The notes under the pieces: model-generated
Seen by the model: only the letters and a program-made list of their open reading frames with translations
Databases searched by the model: none
What the model was told of the DNA's origin: nothing
Assembly (NCBI RefSeq): GCF_007655135.1
Contig: NC_045130.1
Coordinates: forward strand, 21,767,363 to 21,831,362
Source: Punica granatum
Lineage: Eukaryota > Streptophyta > Magnoliopsida > Myrtales > Lythraceae
Length of the DNA: 64,000 bases
Reading direction: 5' to 3'
Shown: in pieces, positions 45,401 through 57,600 of the stretch
Position numbering within the stretch: position 1 is the first letter of the stretch
How the letters are laid out: each line of letters starts with the position of its first letter
Position numbers and translations under genes: made by a program

Positions 45401-47711
45401 GCGGTCCTCACAAAATAGGGCTAGCAACACACAACAAGTCTCCACGAGGCGAAGCACACCAAAGTGGCCTCGGCGATACAAAGTCGAGGAGTTTCAAACA
45501 AAGACACGGGGGCACAAAACAAACCCCAGCTGCAAGAAAAAAAACAGACGCGAAAAGAAGCGGGAAAAACCCGCCAATGAAGAGAGAGAGAAAAAGATGC
45601 AGGAAAAACCTGCCAATGAACAAACACTGCCCGCCGAGATTTAAACTCCGACCGGCACCGCCAATTCAAAAGCAGTCAATAAACCCCTAAAAAAAACAAA
45701 AAAGGGGAGCATAACACAACTCCTTGACGGAGATAGAAACAATGCACTCGGATGTTTGAATCCTTCAAAATCTTTCGCCCCTTGCAAACTCGAGATAAAA
45801 GAATCGAGCCCGCTGGTCGAAAAACCCCTTTGGGCGGCCTAGGCAAAAGATTGGGTAAAAGAGAGGCACGACCGAAAACCCTTTGGGGCGTCCGTGGCAA
45901 AAGGAGAGCTCTTCCCCTTTAGGTTGAGAGGTGCGGCGGACCCCCTAGGTGGGTGATCGTAGCAAAAGGAGAGCAAACGAGAGATAAATAAAATTGCCCC
46001 CTAGTCTCTCACACATCGTGTGGACAATGGATCCCCAGGGAAGTGGCCAGTTTATCTATTCACAACACGACCCCCGATCGGCTCTCCAATACCACTCAAC
46101 CGTCCAAGAGGGAACCTTCCTCAAGCACAGTGGGTAACTGATATGCCGTCCAAAGCAGTTCAGTACAACCTACACAACAGAAGGACGAAGAAAAATGGGG
46201 GTACATCTCATTGCAGGCGTGAACCCGTGTATCCTTTTAGCCTGCGGGCAACATGCTTCCAAGCTTTCTCTTTTCACTTTGTCTTTGCATAACTCCGAAT
46301 GGGTCACAGCCACCCTTCAACAGGCTATCACAGAGCCAAAATCCCAGACATTCCTCTCCAAGAGTCTAGTCACAACGCTTGGAATGGTCAGACTAAATCT
46401 GAATAGAAATCCCCAGCGGGTTGCAAATGCAGCGCCCTACTGTACCCTATTGAGAAGGGTTCAAAGCCGACGGGCGCGTTCGAACAAACGATAGAATTGC
46501 TAGGGCATCGTCGGGAAAGTTCTCGATATGCCCAATACATAGCTAACGGAGCCCCTGGAGGCCTCGCATCTAGGCCTCCGAGAACGGGACCTACTTATAC
46601 TTGTCAAAGCAAAAATCTTCATGGTTGTTTAGGTGACCCAAAACTGAAGATCTGCGTGTCGCAACAACATTTTCTTGCTTACCTGTGTCCATACTTGTTA
46701 GTATTTCTAACATGATTTACTAGTAATGTCAGGATCACAGGTACTGCAAACGCATGAACTACGACAGACTCTGATTCCTAGTTCCACAGGATACGTAGGC
46801 GCTCTGTCTTAGAGCTCGAGTCTCGCAATACAAGACGCTGACTTTTGGCGAACTTCTTGCAGGTCAAAGCATGACCGCCCAAGCAGCAGAGCTGGCCTCC
46901 GACAAAGCACAATCATTCCTCAGCAGCAAAGTCGGTTTCCGGCAGCCCAATAGGTAACCGCCTAGCGGCGAGCCCGGCTTTCGGCAGATCAAACACATCA
47001 CTGCCACAGAGGTAAGGCTTCAGTGAAATGACTTCGTCCCGCATCAACACGCTTGCCTCCGACAAATCAACGCTCCTGGAAGATATCTCCCCAAGATCGA
47101 TTCATCTCTACTTCATGTGACGGATGACAATCTCAACCCAAGAGGAGAATCTTCAGAGCAGCACTCCAGGCACTCAGTTGCATCGCAATCAGTTGGCAAA
47201 TAACGAAGCATTTTGCCACCACATCGATTGCAACATGGACGAAATCAACGAGGGAAGGAACACAATGATTCCTTCCACACCTCACACCACTCCCCCGTGT
47301 TTGCATTTACTTCTCACACATTTATTCTGCAATGCACTTTCATTAGCGTGCACCCTCTCAGGACCGCAGTGCACATTTATTTCCGCAATGCACTTTCATT
47401 AGCGTGCACCCTCTCAGGACCGCAGTGCACATTTATTTCCGCAATGCATTTTCATTAGCGTGCACCCTCTCAGGACCGCAGTGCACATTTATTCTGCAAT
47501 GCACTTTCATTAGCGTGCACCCTCTCAGGATTGCAGTGCACATCGCAAGTCCCACCCGGGTAGGCGCCTTTGAACTATGCAGTTCATTCGGTATGCGCCC
47601 CGTGCATATTGCAAACCAGCCGAGCAAGCGCTCGTGCACATTGCAAGTCCATCGGGTAGGCGCCTTTGAACCATGCAGTTCATTCGGTATGCGCCCCGTG
47701 CATATTGCAAA

Positions 47712-48090
47712 CCCCTTCGGGTCAGTCCCGACTACCTTTCCTGCATTGGGGTCAGTCCCCTTCGGGTCAGTCCCGATTACTTTTCCTGCATTGGGGTCAG
47801 TCCCCTTCGGGTCAGTCCCGATTACTTTTCCTGCATTGGGGTCAGTCCCCTTCGGGTCAGTCCCGATTACTTTTCCTGCATTGGGGTCAGTCCCCTTCGG
47901 GTCAGTCCCGATTACTTTTCCTGCATTGGGGTCAGTCCCCTTCGGGTCAGTCCCGATTACTTTTCCTGCATTGGGGTCAGTCCCCTTCGGGTCAGTCCCG
48001 ATTACTTTTCCTGCATTGGGGTCAGTCCCCTTCGGGTCAGTCCCGATTACTTTTCTGCATGGGGTCAGTCCCCGTCGGGTCAGTCCCGAC
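47712..48090 (+). repeat. 45-bp tandem repeat, eight copies, E3 internal B
   Basis: Same unit and copy number as 35524-35910, which points to a recent duplication of the whole region. Confidence 0.88.
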
Positions 48091-48289
48091 TTTAATTGCC
48101 CGTTTCAGCTTTGTTCCGAACTCTACATGTTTATTGTGCATCTCACCATATTCCCTCTTATTAGGTACAACATCCTACATATCCAAAACAAAAAGAGAGG
48201 GCCATATAGGAAATTCCATTTTGATCATTGCTATCAAACTGGGGTGCTTTTGAAATCTTTGATTGCATCCTCTATTCGAGCAAGCAGTC

Positions 48290-48303
48290 AAAGAGGGGCA
48301 AGC
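48290..48303 (+). other. Polypurine tract, E3 internal B
   Basis: AAAGAGGGGCAAGC directly before the LTR start. Confidence 0.7.
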
Positions 48304-50924
48304 TGTCAGCACCCCATTTTGGCTCACCACTCCAAACAATGATATTAGCAATAACCCAAGTCACGACTTGAGCAGAATACAGAAAACGGCTCGGCAGAGC
48401 AAGAAATCACTATTCATCCTCAAGTTGGCAAAATTGAGCAAATGGCCCATGGACATGACAGAAGGACTCTAGGGGTCACCAAAGGGGAACAGAGCGACCA
48501 AAGAACTCAAAAATGTCCAAAACCGGCGTTTTCAGTGTACTACACGGACGACACTATTTTCCGATAGTTCGCTCGGCCGTCGGAAGATAGTGAATATTGG
48601 ACTCCAAAATTCCACACCAGTGCCAAAAGATGAAAAGTGTCCCCAAAGGCATTTTTCAAATCATCTGCTCTATACAGAACAATTTTCTGTATACAGACAA
48701 CTTTTCAGTGGAAGTCCAAAAATGCCGGTTTCCTGGAGAAAAGTTAATTCCAAATATCGGACGCGGCCATGCCCCATCAACACACAGAGTATGAACAACG
48801 CTTCAGATTGTCTTTTGGAAGTCACACAGACACTTCAAATGACTTCCGAACGACAAAACAAGCATACCCCTCTTCAGAAGAGCATAGCCGGAGAAGGGTC
48901 TGATGGAATTACGGCAAACGAAGTTCATACCGCATTGCCCAGAGAAACTCTAGCAGACATTCACAATTGGGCAAAACAGCAAAACCCCTCGCGGTTTCCC
49001 CGAGTACCTCCGAAGAGCGGAAATGACCATTTTTAGTGGAAATCCATATCCGGAGGTCCTCTTTGGGGAAACTTAACTCCGAATGCTTACGTTACACAAT
49101 GCTAGCCTCTCAAGGCTCAATGTGGAATCGTCGGAATAAATCACACAACTCATCTAGATCTCTCAAACAGTGCTTTAGAGGTCTCAGATACACTTTTCAA
49201 GTCCTTGGAGGTTTGATCTCGACAAACAGAGATTACAGTAATCTCCGGAGTGCCCAAGCAACTCAGAAATCATCCTGAGAAATCCAGTTTCGATCTCCTA
49301 GGACGTCTCCGGCCCCACGTTAGCATTACCGGTTTAAGGGATAATTGTTCACGTTGTCTGACAATTATGTCAAAATGACAACGTGAGATGCGGACACAAG
49401 ATATGCTGTCAGAAGCGGACAACTTCGCCCTGTCACTTGCAATGAGCAAAACCGGATTCCGAGCCTCGCACACATCCGGGACATTTCTCCATGAAAAATG
49501 TCAATCTCGGGCTCATTAACTCCGTTTTCTCGCGTATATCGACAATTCGACGTTCAATTCGAACCACGAACTTCGAATGCGCGACCAATCGAGACCCGAA
49601 CTTTGGCCCGAACTTACCTCGCGACCCGTGGGACCCACGGCCAACTCATTGCCGCCTCACCCATGCCCATTGCCCTCCATGTCTCTTGTCATCTTCTTCT
49701 TCAAGCCAAGAAGACAACTTGCATTTGTCTTCCTTTTGCAAAATATCTAAGTGTTTCAATTCAACACTCCAACTTCCCATCCAAGCCATCAATGCTCTTA
49801 TCTCTTCTCCATTAATGCAATGGATGAGGATTGAGCTTGATATTTCCTTAAGAAATTCGGATTCCACTAATCCATGGCCCTAATTGCACTTTTCTTCACT
49901 AATCTTGCATTTAAGCTTTTCTATATATTGTCCAAATGTCATTAACTTAAGGGGACCTTAAAAACACTCTCTCTCTAGCATTTCTCACTCTTCAAAAGCT
50001 CTCAAACTCCATAGCAAACCGCAGCAAGCTTCAGCCATTTCCAGCAAGCAAAACCAAGCAAAACCGGGCAAAGTCTTAAGTCGGAATCCATCCCGGCTTG
50101 AATCCAAACTTTACCAAACTTCATATCCCACATGTTTTCGAGCCCCTCTATCCATTTCTGAACTTAGATTTTAAGTTTGAAGCCTCTAAGCCATAGAACC
50201 AGCCTGAACAAAATCTGGACAGATTTGGTCCTTCTCGGGTAAAAATGTCAAACCGGGTTTCAAGCCTTTCCAAGTCGGTTTGAGCTACCAAAACCCATCA
50301 AACACCTCCCCACACAACCCTAGGGTGTCAAGAAGTCAAGAAATCCAAGAAAAACCCGTCGGTTTAACCCCAGGAAGAAGAAACAGCCCGACTGCCAGTC
50401 GGGTCGAAATTTCTGACTGTTTGTGCGGTTTTCTTGCAGATCGGGTCGATCCGAGACTCTTTTCGGAAAACGACCACCACAGCCACCTCCAGAGGTGAGT
50501 TAGCAGTCGGGAGCCGTTGGCCTTGCTCAAATATTCCATCGGGAACCTCCGTAGCAACGTCCCGACCCGACTGGTGCCAGACGGGTCCGAATTTCCAGAC
50601 GTACTCTGTTTTCCGTGATCTTTGCAGGGCTGTACGGGTCGCCCGATAACTCTGGGACCAAACGACCACCACAGTCCCTCCGGGGGTCAGTTAGGAGTCA
50701 GGAGCCACTGACCTTGCCTCAAAATTCCATCGGGAGCCTCCGTGGCGACGTCCGACCCGACTTGTGCCAGTCGGGTCTGTCCAATATTTCAGCCGGGTCT
50801 GTTTGATGCCATTCCGGTCTGTTCAACGGAAAACAGCTCAAAACCGACCCATCAACGGTCCAACCCGACTCTTGAAGATCCCATCCCGCATCTCGGGACT
50901 AGTTGGAGCTCTCGGGTGACCAGC

Positions 50925-51815
50925 GTCCGTCACCGAGCGTCACCGAGCGTAGCCAGCGCCCGTCACCGAGCGTCACCAGCGTCCGTCACCGAGCGTCACC
51001 GAGCGCAACCCTCGGGCGTCACCAACGTCCGTCACCGAGCGTCATCCAGCGCCACCCGCGCCCATCACCAGCACACCCGCCCGTCACCCGCGCACGCCCG
51101 TGCTCGTCATCCAGCGCCACCCGCGCCCATCACCAGCACACCCGCCCCGTCACCCCGCGCACGCCCGTGCTCGTCATCCAGCGCCACCCGCGCCCATCAC
51201 CAGCACACCCCGCGCCCGTCACCCGCGCACGCCCGTGCTCGTCATCCAGCGCCACCCGCCCCCCAGCCCTCACCAGCACAAGCCCGTCCCTTACCCGCGC
51301 ACCCCTGTGCTCGTCATCCAGCGCCACCCGCGCCCATCACCAGCACACCCTTGCAGGTCACCCGCGCACGCCCGTGCTCGTCACCAGCGCCACCCGCGCG
51401 CCCTTCACCAGCACACCCGTGCCCGCCACCCGCGCACTCCCGTGCTCTTCATCCAGCGCACCCGCGCCCTTCACCAGCACAACCCGTGCCCATCACCCGC
51501 GCACTCCCGGCTCATCATCCAGCGCCACCCGCGCCGTCACCAGCGCACGCCCGCGCCCGTCACCCGCGCACGCCCGCGCCCGTCACCAGCGCACGCCCTT
51601 GCCCGTCACCCCCGCACGCCCGCGCCCGTCACCGCGCACGCCCGCGCCCGTCAACCCGCGCACGCGCCCGCCCCGTCACCCCGCGCACGCCCGCGCCCTG
51701 TCACCCGCGCCCATTCCGTGCCGCCATCCGCGCACGCCCGCGCCCGTCACTCCGCGCACGTCCTTGCCCAACACCAGCGCTTGTCAGTGCCCACCAAACG
51801 CCCGTGCACGTCCAC
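50925..51815 (+). repeat. GC-rich minisatellite, E3 LTR 3
   Basis: Same unit type as 26690-27420, with a different number of 67-bp units and many single-base indels. Confidence 0.85.
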
Positions 51816-53223
51816 CTTGCGCCCGAATACCCTTTAAGGGTCCACCGAGTCACCCGACTCTCAAACACTTCCCGAACTCTTCCTCGTATTCCGAGGCTAG
51901 GTAGGTAAAACACTTCTGACTTAGAGGAGTTAGGACTTTTTATATTTTTGCATGGCTATGGAGTATTATGGTGTTTCATGCATGTTTCATTTGCAAGATT
52001 TAATTTTTATGCAATTTATGTATATTATGCACGTAAACTATCTTAGGACTTGCTACCATGTCGGAAAGGGGCTTGGATCATCATAAAGAAGACTTACCCG
52101 ACCCTATTATGGCACATTAAGTCTCGGCCCAATCTCTAAAGGAGAGGGGTTGAGACTTTTAAATTGCTCTTTTCGGGTTAAGATCGGTCTCCTTAGCCTA
52201 TTCAAGTAATTTCCGAGTTTGTTTATCATTATTGCATGCATGAAGCCGGTGTTATGTTATCCTTTTCCTTAAGTTAACACGTTTGTGAATGTTTGTATGT
52301 TTGAAAATAAGCTAAACAAATCGGTGATAACGCCGGCTTTTGTTAAAAAAGGGTGCTATTATCACGGTGATGTTTGAGCATGCGAGAAATAATTAAACCA
52401 CGATTAGGAAATCATTCGTGACTCGGATAGAGCCATGAGAACCTTCGGCCACCCTTCACAAGATGAAGCCGAGGGCTTCTTGGCCTTCCTTGGGTCAAGA
52501 ATGGTTCCTTATCTCAAGTTTAATTTGTTGATCGGATGATGTGAAGTTTTACTTCAATGTCTTTACGATTCCCATTAAAATATCATGTAAAGACTCTTTC
52601 AAACGAAGCATGCATGGATTCGAGTATCGATGACTCATTCGGGGGTCATTTGGTTATGAGGATAGTTTCGGTCATTAGACCAAATTATCTCGATCCTTAT
52701 GGAATCGTCTTGGTCGTCGAGTCGCGAATCGTTTCACAATTAATGCATTCGGCACAACCCTTAAGCATTAATGCCACAAACTGGTTAATCGGGACGCTCA
52801 CACGATTTAAACTCACTTCACACTGATAAAGTTTACCCGAATTGGACATTATTGATAACTCGCGTCGACGAGTCGTCAAAGGACGTTGGTGCCCTTTCAA
52901 ACTTATCAATTTCAAAAACCGAAACGCGCGGTCCGATGTAGCATGGACGTCTGGAAAGGGCTTCTGTGTCTCAACTTGAGTTTTACCTGATTCTAGGTAA
53001 CTCAGGTCAAGATACAGAAGATCTTTCTAGATCACTTCCGGGCAGATCGACCGGTTCTTTGGCTTTTTTTGGGTTCTTGCACAACCCTGGATGATCCAGG
53101 GAATCGGTCGACACCGGCTACAGGCCGAGGTGGCCCCGCCTCACTGCGATCTTTCCCTTTCTGAAAACAATTTTCAAATAGAGGGCAAAATGTCTTTTCA
53201 CAATCCAACGCGACATCCTTAGG

Positions 53224-53334
53224 GTTAGCATAACAGAAACACTACAGTACGGGATAAGAACGGGCTTACTGTTCAGGTGCAGGTTCATCTGCATAGCCTT
53301 TTCTTATCTAACTGATGAGTTCTGTTATCCTAAC
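53224..53334 (+). other. P1-P4 structure, E3 LTR 3
   Basis: Same as 28824-28935; the 3' arm of P1 lacks one T, and one substitution lies in P2/P3. Confidence 0.6.
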
Positions 53335-54515
53335 ATAGACTCGGGTAACTAGAACAGTTGATCCTTGTCAGAAAACCTGTGAAATGCTGATTAACCTTTC
53401 ACTCGACCTAACCAAACAATAGATAATGGTTAGGAGGAATTCTAGATTCCAAATCTAGAGTCAAAAACACGAGTTTGGTTAATTCAGTGGTAATTCAGTG
53501 TCACAATACAGAACAACTGTAAAAGCGATTCACACACCTGAGATTTGACTCTCTTTGTCAAGTTCTCAAAACAAAGCGAATGCTGAAACATTGGCATATG
53601 TTTGATTGTTTAGCATATGGCATTTGCTTGCAAAAACACCTTGGGTTAATAATCTGTTAATTCACGTAAACACGACAATGAAAACACTTTGTCTGTTATT
53701 AACATGTTGCGTGTTATCTTTCCGCACCTGTTTGCCATGCGGGTCGAGCCTGATCCCTAGGCCGAATAATATTAGGGTTCAACGCCCTAATCATCGAGCA
53801 CAGGGTTCAACACCCTAATCAACACTCACAGGGTCCAACGCCCTATTCAGTAAGAGGTCCATTGAATTTCAGTTCTTCGGTCTTTTCCCTAAACTCACGG
53901 TGAGTTAGAGTGGAATAATAACCGAACGCAAACGACTGGAATTCGACCCTTTGTAATTTGTATTTATTGTTTTCGAGAGCATTATAAGGATTTTATTTTG
54001 TACATTTATTCTGTAAGAATTCCAGTCGGTGAGCGAACGGTCCGAGAGTCGAATCAATCGAATCGGTTCTAATGCTTGCCCAGACACAAGTAAATCCAAG
54101 ATATCGCGGTTCTGGTTCACGCAGGGATTCAACCTCCATGGTCGATGAACTGTAATGCAAGATTGTGAACCAATTCCCGACATATAGATTTACTTCTCTC
54201 CCGGCTTCTCAACCGACATCGTTTGGTTCATCGAATATCCGGTGTCAAAACGTGCGAGCCGAGTGCAGCTTAATTCACGCGGTAAATAATAAAACATGCA
54301 AGCCTAGAAAACCAGAGTACCGAAAGGGCGTGCGGGATATAGGCCCGCACGTAACATGAACCCCGAACACGGATTTTCCGGTTCCGCAAGATCAATGCCT
54401 AACAACAAACTAGGTGTTCCATACCCCTAGACCCAGGTAACTTATCCGCCCCTCGACCTTCGGGTCGTAAAATGATAAGTGGCGACTCCTTCTCTCACGC
54501 GTGTCCGACGCGCGT

Positions 54516-54613
54516 CCGCGGGAAGGTGGACGTTCCGACCAAGCCGCGCGATCCAAAAGCGCGCCCGCGGGAAGGTGGACGTTCCGACCAAGCCGCGCGA
54601 TCCAAAAGCGCGC
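54516..54613 (+). repeat. 49-bp tandem duplication at end of E3 LTR 3
   Basis: CCGCGGGAAGGTGGACGTTC starts at 54516 and again at 54565. The other LTRs have one copy (for example near 30128). Confidence 0.8.
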
Positions 54614-54653
54614 GATGCGGGCCCCGATGAGAGTCAACATTCGGGTCCGTACA

Positions 54654-54658
54654 ACCGC
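54654..54658 (+). other. Target-site duplication, right, of E3
   Basis: ACCGC directly after the LTR end, equal to 24055-24059. Confidence 0.88.
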
Positions 54659-57600
54659 AGTGAGGGTTTCACACCCGTTTCGCTGCACACCGGGTTTCAC
54701 ACCCACACCACCGCAATCAGGGTTTCACACCCTCTCCGCTGCATTCGGGTTTCACACCTTGGGTTTAACACCCACACACCGGGTTTCACACCCACACCAC
54801 CGCAGTCAGGGTTTCACACCCGCTCCGCTGCATTCGGGTTTCACACCCACACACCGGGTTTCACACCCACACCACCGCAGTTTGGGTTTCACACCCGTTC
54901 CGCTGCACACCGAGTTTCACACCCACACCACCGCAGTCACCCGTTCCGCTGCACACCGGGTGTCACACCCACACCACCGCAGTCAGGGTTTCACATCCGC
55001 TTCGCTGCATTGGGGTTTCACACCCACACCACCGCAGTCAGGGTTTCACACCCGTTCCGTTGTATTCGGGTTTCACAGCCATACCACCGCAGTGAGGGTT
55101 TCACACCCGTTTCGCTGCACACCGGGTTTCACACCTACAGCACCGCAATCAGGATTTCACACCCACTCCGCTGCATTCGAGTTTCACACCCATGGTTTCA
55201 CACCCACTCCGCTGCATTCGACTTTCACACCCATGGTTTCACACCCACACACCGGGTTTCACACCCACACCATCGCAGTCAGGGTTTCACACCCGCTCCG
55301 CTACATTCGGATTTCACACCCAGGGTTTCACGCCCACACACCGGGTTTCACTCCCACACTACCGCAGTCAGGGTTTCACGCCCGCTTCGCTGCATTGGGG
55401 TTTCACACCCACACAACCGCAGTCGGGGTTTCAAACCCGTTCCGCTGCATTCGGGTTTCACACCCACACCACCGCAGTTAGGGTTTAACACTCGTTTCGC
55501 TGCACACCGGGTTTCACACCCACACCACCGCAGTCAGGGTTTCACACCCGGTCCGCTGCATTCGGGTTTCACACCCACACCACCGCAGTCAGGGTTTCAC
55601 ACCCTCTCCGTTGCATTCGGGTTTCACACCCAGGGTTTCACACCGGCACACCGGGTTTCACACCTACACCACCGCAGTTAGGGTTTCACACCCGTTCCGC
55701 TGCACACTGGGTTTCACACCCACAGCACCGCAGTCAGGGTTTCACACCCGTTCCGTTGCATTCGGGTTTCACACCCGTTTCGCTGCACACCGGGTTTCAC
55801 ACCCACACCACCGCAATCAGGATTTCACACCCTCTCCGCTGCATACGGGTTTCATACCTTGGGTTTCACACCCACACACCGCTTTTCACACCCACACCAC
55901 CGCAGTCAGGGTTTCACACCCGTTCCGCTACATTCGGGTATCACACCCACACCGCCGTAGTCAGGGTTTCACACCGCTCCGCTGCATTCAGGTTTCACAC
56001 ACATGGTTTCACACCCACACACCTGGTTTCACACCCACACCACCGCAGTTAGGGTTTCACACCCGTTCCGCTGCACACCGGGTTTCACACCCACACCATC
56101 GCAGTCAGGGTATCACACCCGCTCCGCTGCATTCGGATTTCACACCCAGGGTTTCACACCCACACCACCGCAGTTAGGGTTTCACACCCGTTCCGCTGCA
56201 CACCGGGTCTCGCACCCACACCACCGCAGTCAGGGATTCACACCAGCTCCGCTGCATTCGGGTTTCACACCCAGGGTTTCACACCCACACACCGGGTTTC
56301 ACACCCACACCACCACAGTCAGGGTTTCACACCAGCTCCGCTGCATTCGGGTTTCACACCCAGGGTTTCACACCCACACCACCGAAGTCAGGGTTTCACA
56401 CCCGTTCCGCTGCACACCGGGTTTCACACCCACACCACCGCAGTCAGGGATTCACACCAGCTCCGCTGCATTCGGGTTTCACACCCAGGGTTTCACACCC
56501 ACACCACCGCAGTCAGGGTTTCACACTAGTTCTGCTGCATTCGGGTTTCACACCCAGGGTTTCACACCCACACACCGGGTTTCACACCCACACCACCGAA
56601 GTCAGGGTTTCACACTCGTTCCGCTGCACACCGGGTTTCGCACCCACACCACCGCAGTGAGGGTTTCACACCCGTTTCGCTGCACACCGGGTTTCACACC
56701 CACACCACCGCAATCAGGGTTTCACACCCTCTCCGCTGCATTCGGGTTTCACACCTTGGGTTTAACACCCACACCACCGCAGTCAGGGTTTCACACCCGC
56801 TCCGCTGCATTCGGGTTTCACACCCACACACCGGGTTTCACAACCACACCACCGCAGTTTGGGTTTCACACCCGTTCCGCTGCACACCGAGTTTCACACC
56901 CACACCACCGCAGTCACCCGTTCCGCTGCACACCGGGTGTCACACCCACACCACCGCAGTCAGGGTTTCACATCCGCTTCGCTGCATTGGGGTTTCACAC
57001 CCAGGGTTTCACACCCACACCACCGCAGTCAGGGTTTCACACCCGTTCCGTTGCATTCGGGTTTCACAGCCATACCACCGCAGTGAGGGTTTCACACCCG
57101 TTTCGCTGCACACCGGGTTTCACACCTACACCACCGCAATCAGGATTTCACACCCTCTCCGCTGCATTCGGGTTTCACACCTTGGGTTTCACACCCACAC
57201 CACCGCAGTCAGGGTTTCACACCCGTTCCGCTACATTCGGGTTTCACACCCACACCGCCGTAGTCAGGGTTTCACACCCGCTCCGCTGCATTCGAGTTTC
57301 ACACCATGGTTTCACACCCACACACCGGGTTTCACACCCACACCACCTCATTTAGGGTTTCACACCCGGTCCGCTGCACACCGGGTTTCACACCCACACC
57401 ATCGCAGTCAGGGTTTCACACCCGCTCCGCTACATTCGGATTTCACACCCAGGGTTTCACGCCCACACACCGGGTTTCACTCCCACACTACCGCAGTCAG
57501 GGTTTCACGCCCGCTTCGCTGCATTGGGGTTTCACACCCAGGGTTTCACACCCACACAACCGCAGTCAGGGTTTCAAACCCGTTCCGCTGCATTCGGGTT

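Larger units (their letters stand above)
42414..48303 (+). mobile_element. E3 internal region B (non-coding)
   Basis: Second copy of internal A, collinear through its whole length: 110-bp repeat 43101-43415, YYCG repeats 43925-44055, 55-bp repeats about 45020-45170, hairpin pair about 45558-45612, X/Y hairpins about 45815-45897, conserved block 46757-46803, 56-bp repeat 47320-47543, 95-bp repeat 47544-47711, 45-bp repeat 47712-48090 (again eight copies), PPT 48290-48303. Differences from internal A are dominated by small indels. The X and Y stems are disturbed here by single-base changes. No gene. Confidence 0.88.
24060..54653 (+). mobile_element. E3: three-LTR, two-internal-region non-coding Tat-type element
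   Basis: LTR 24060-30214, internal A 30215-36114, LTR 36115-42413, internal B 42414-48303, LTR 48304-54653. The outer ends carry TG...CA and the 5-bp duplication ACCGC. Uninterrupted versions of the target sequence exist in paralogous satellite units (for example 22664-22745, 56590-56680, 61345-61430). Neither internal region encodes gag or pol, so it is a large non-autonomous derivative. The tandem structure could come from unequal recombination between LTRs, from insertion of an already tandem copy, or from an assembly error. Confidence 0.85.
48304..54653 (+). repeat. E3 LTR 3 (6350 bp)
   Basis: Landmarks: TATATAT 49922-49928; 192-bp pair 50442-50825; minisatellite 50925-51815; long hairpin 52961-53020; P1-P4 53224-53334; three hairpins 53772-53844. 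Near its end a 49-bp segment is duplicated in tandem. It ends GTACA at 54653 and is followed directly by satellite, not by a PBS, so this is the 3' terminal LTR of the insertion. No gene. Confidence 0.9.
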
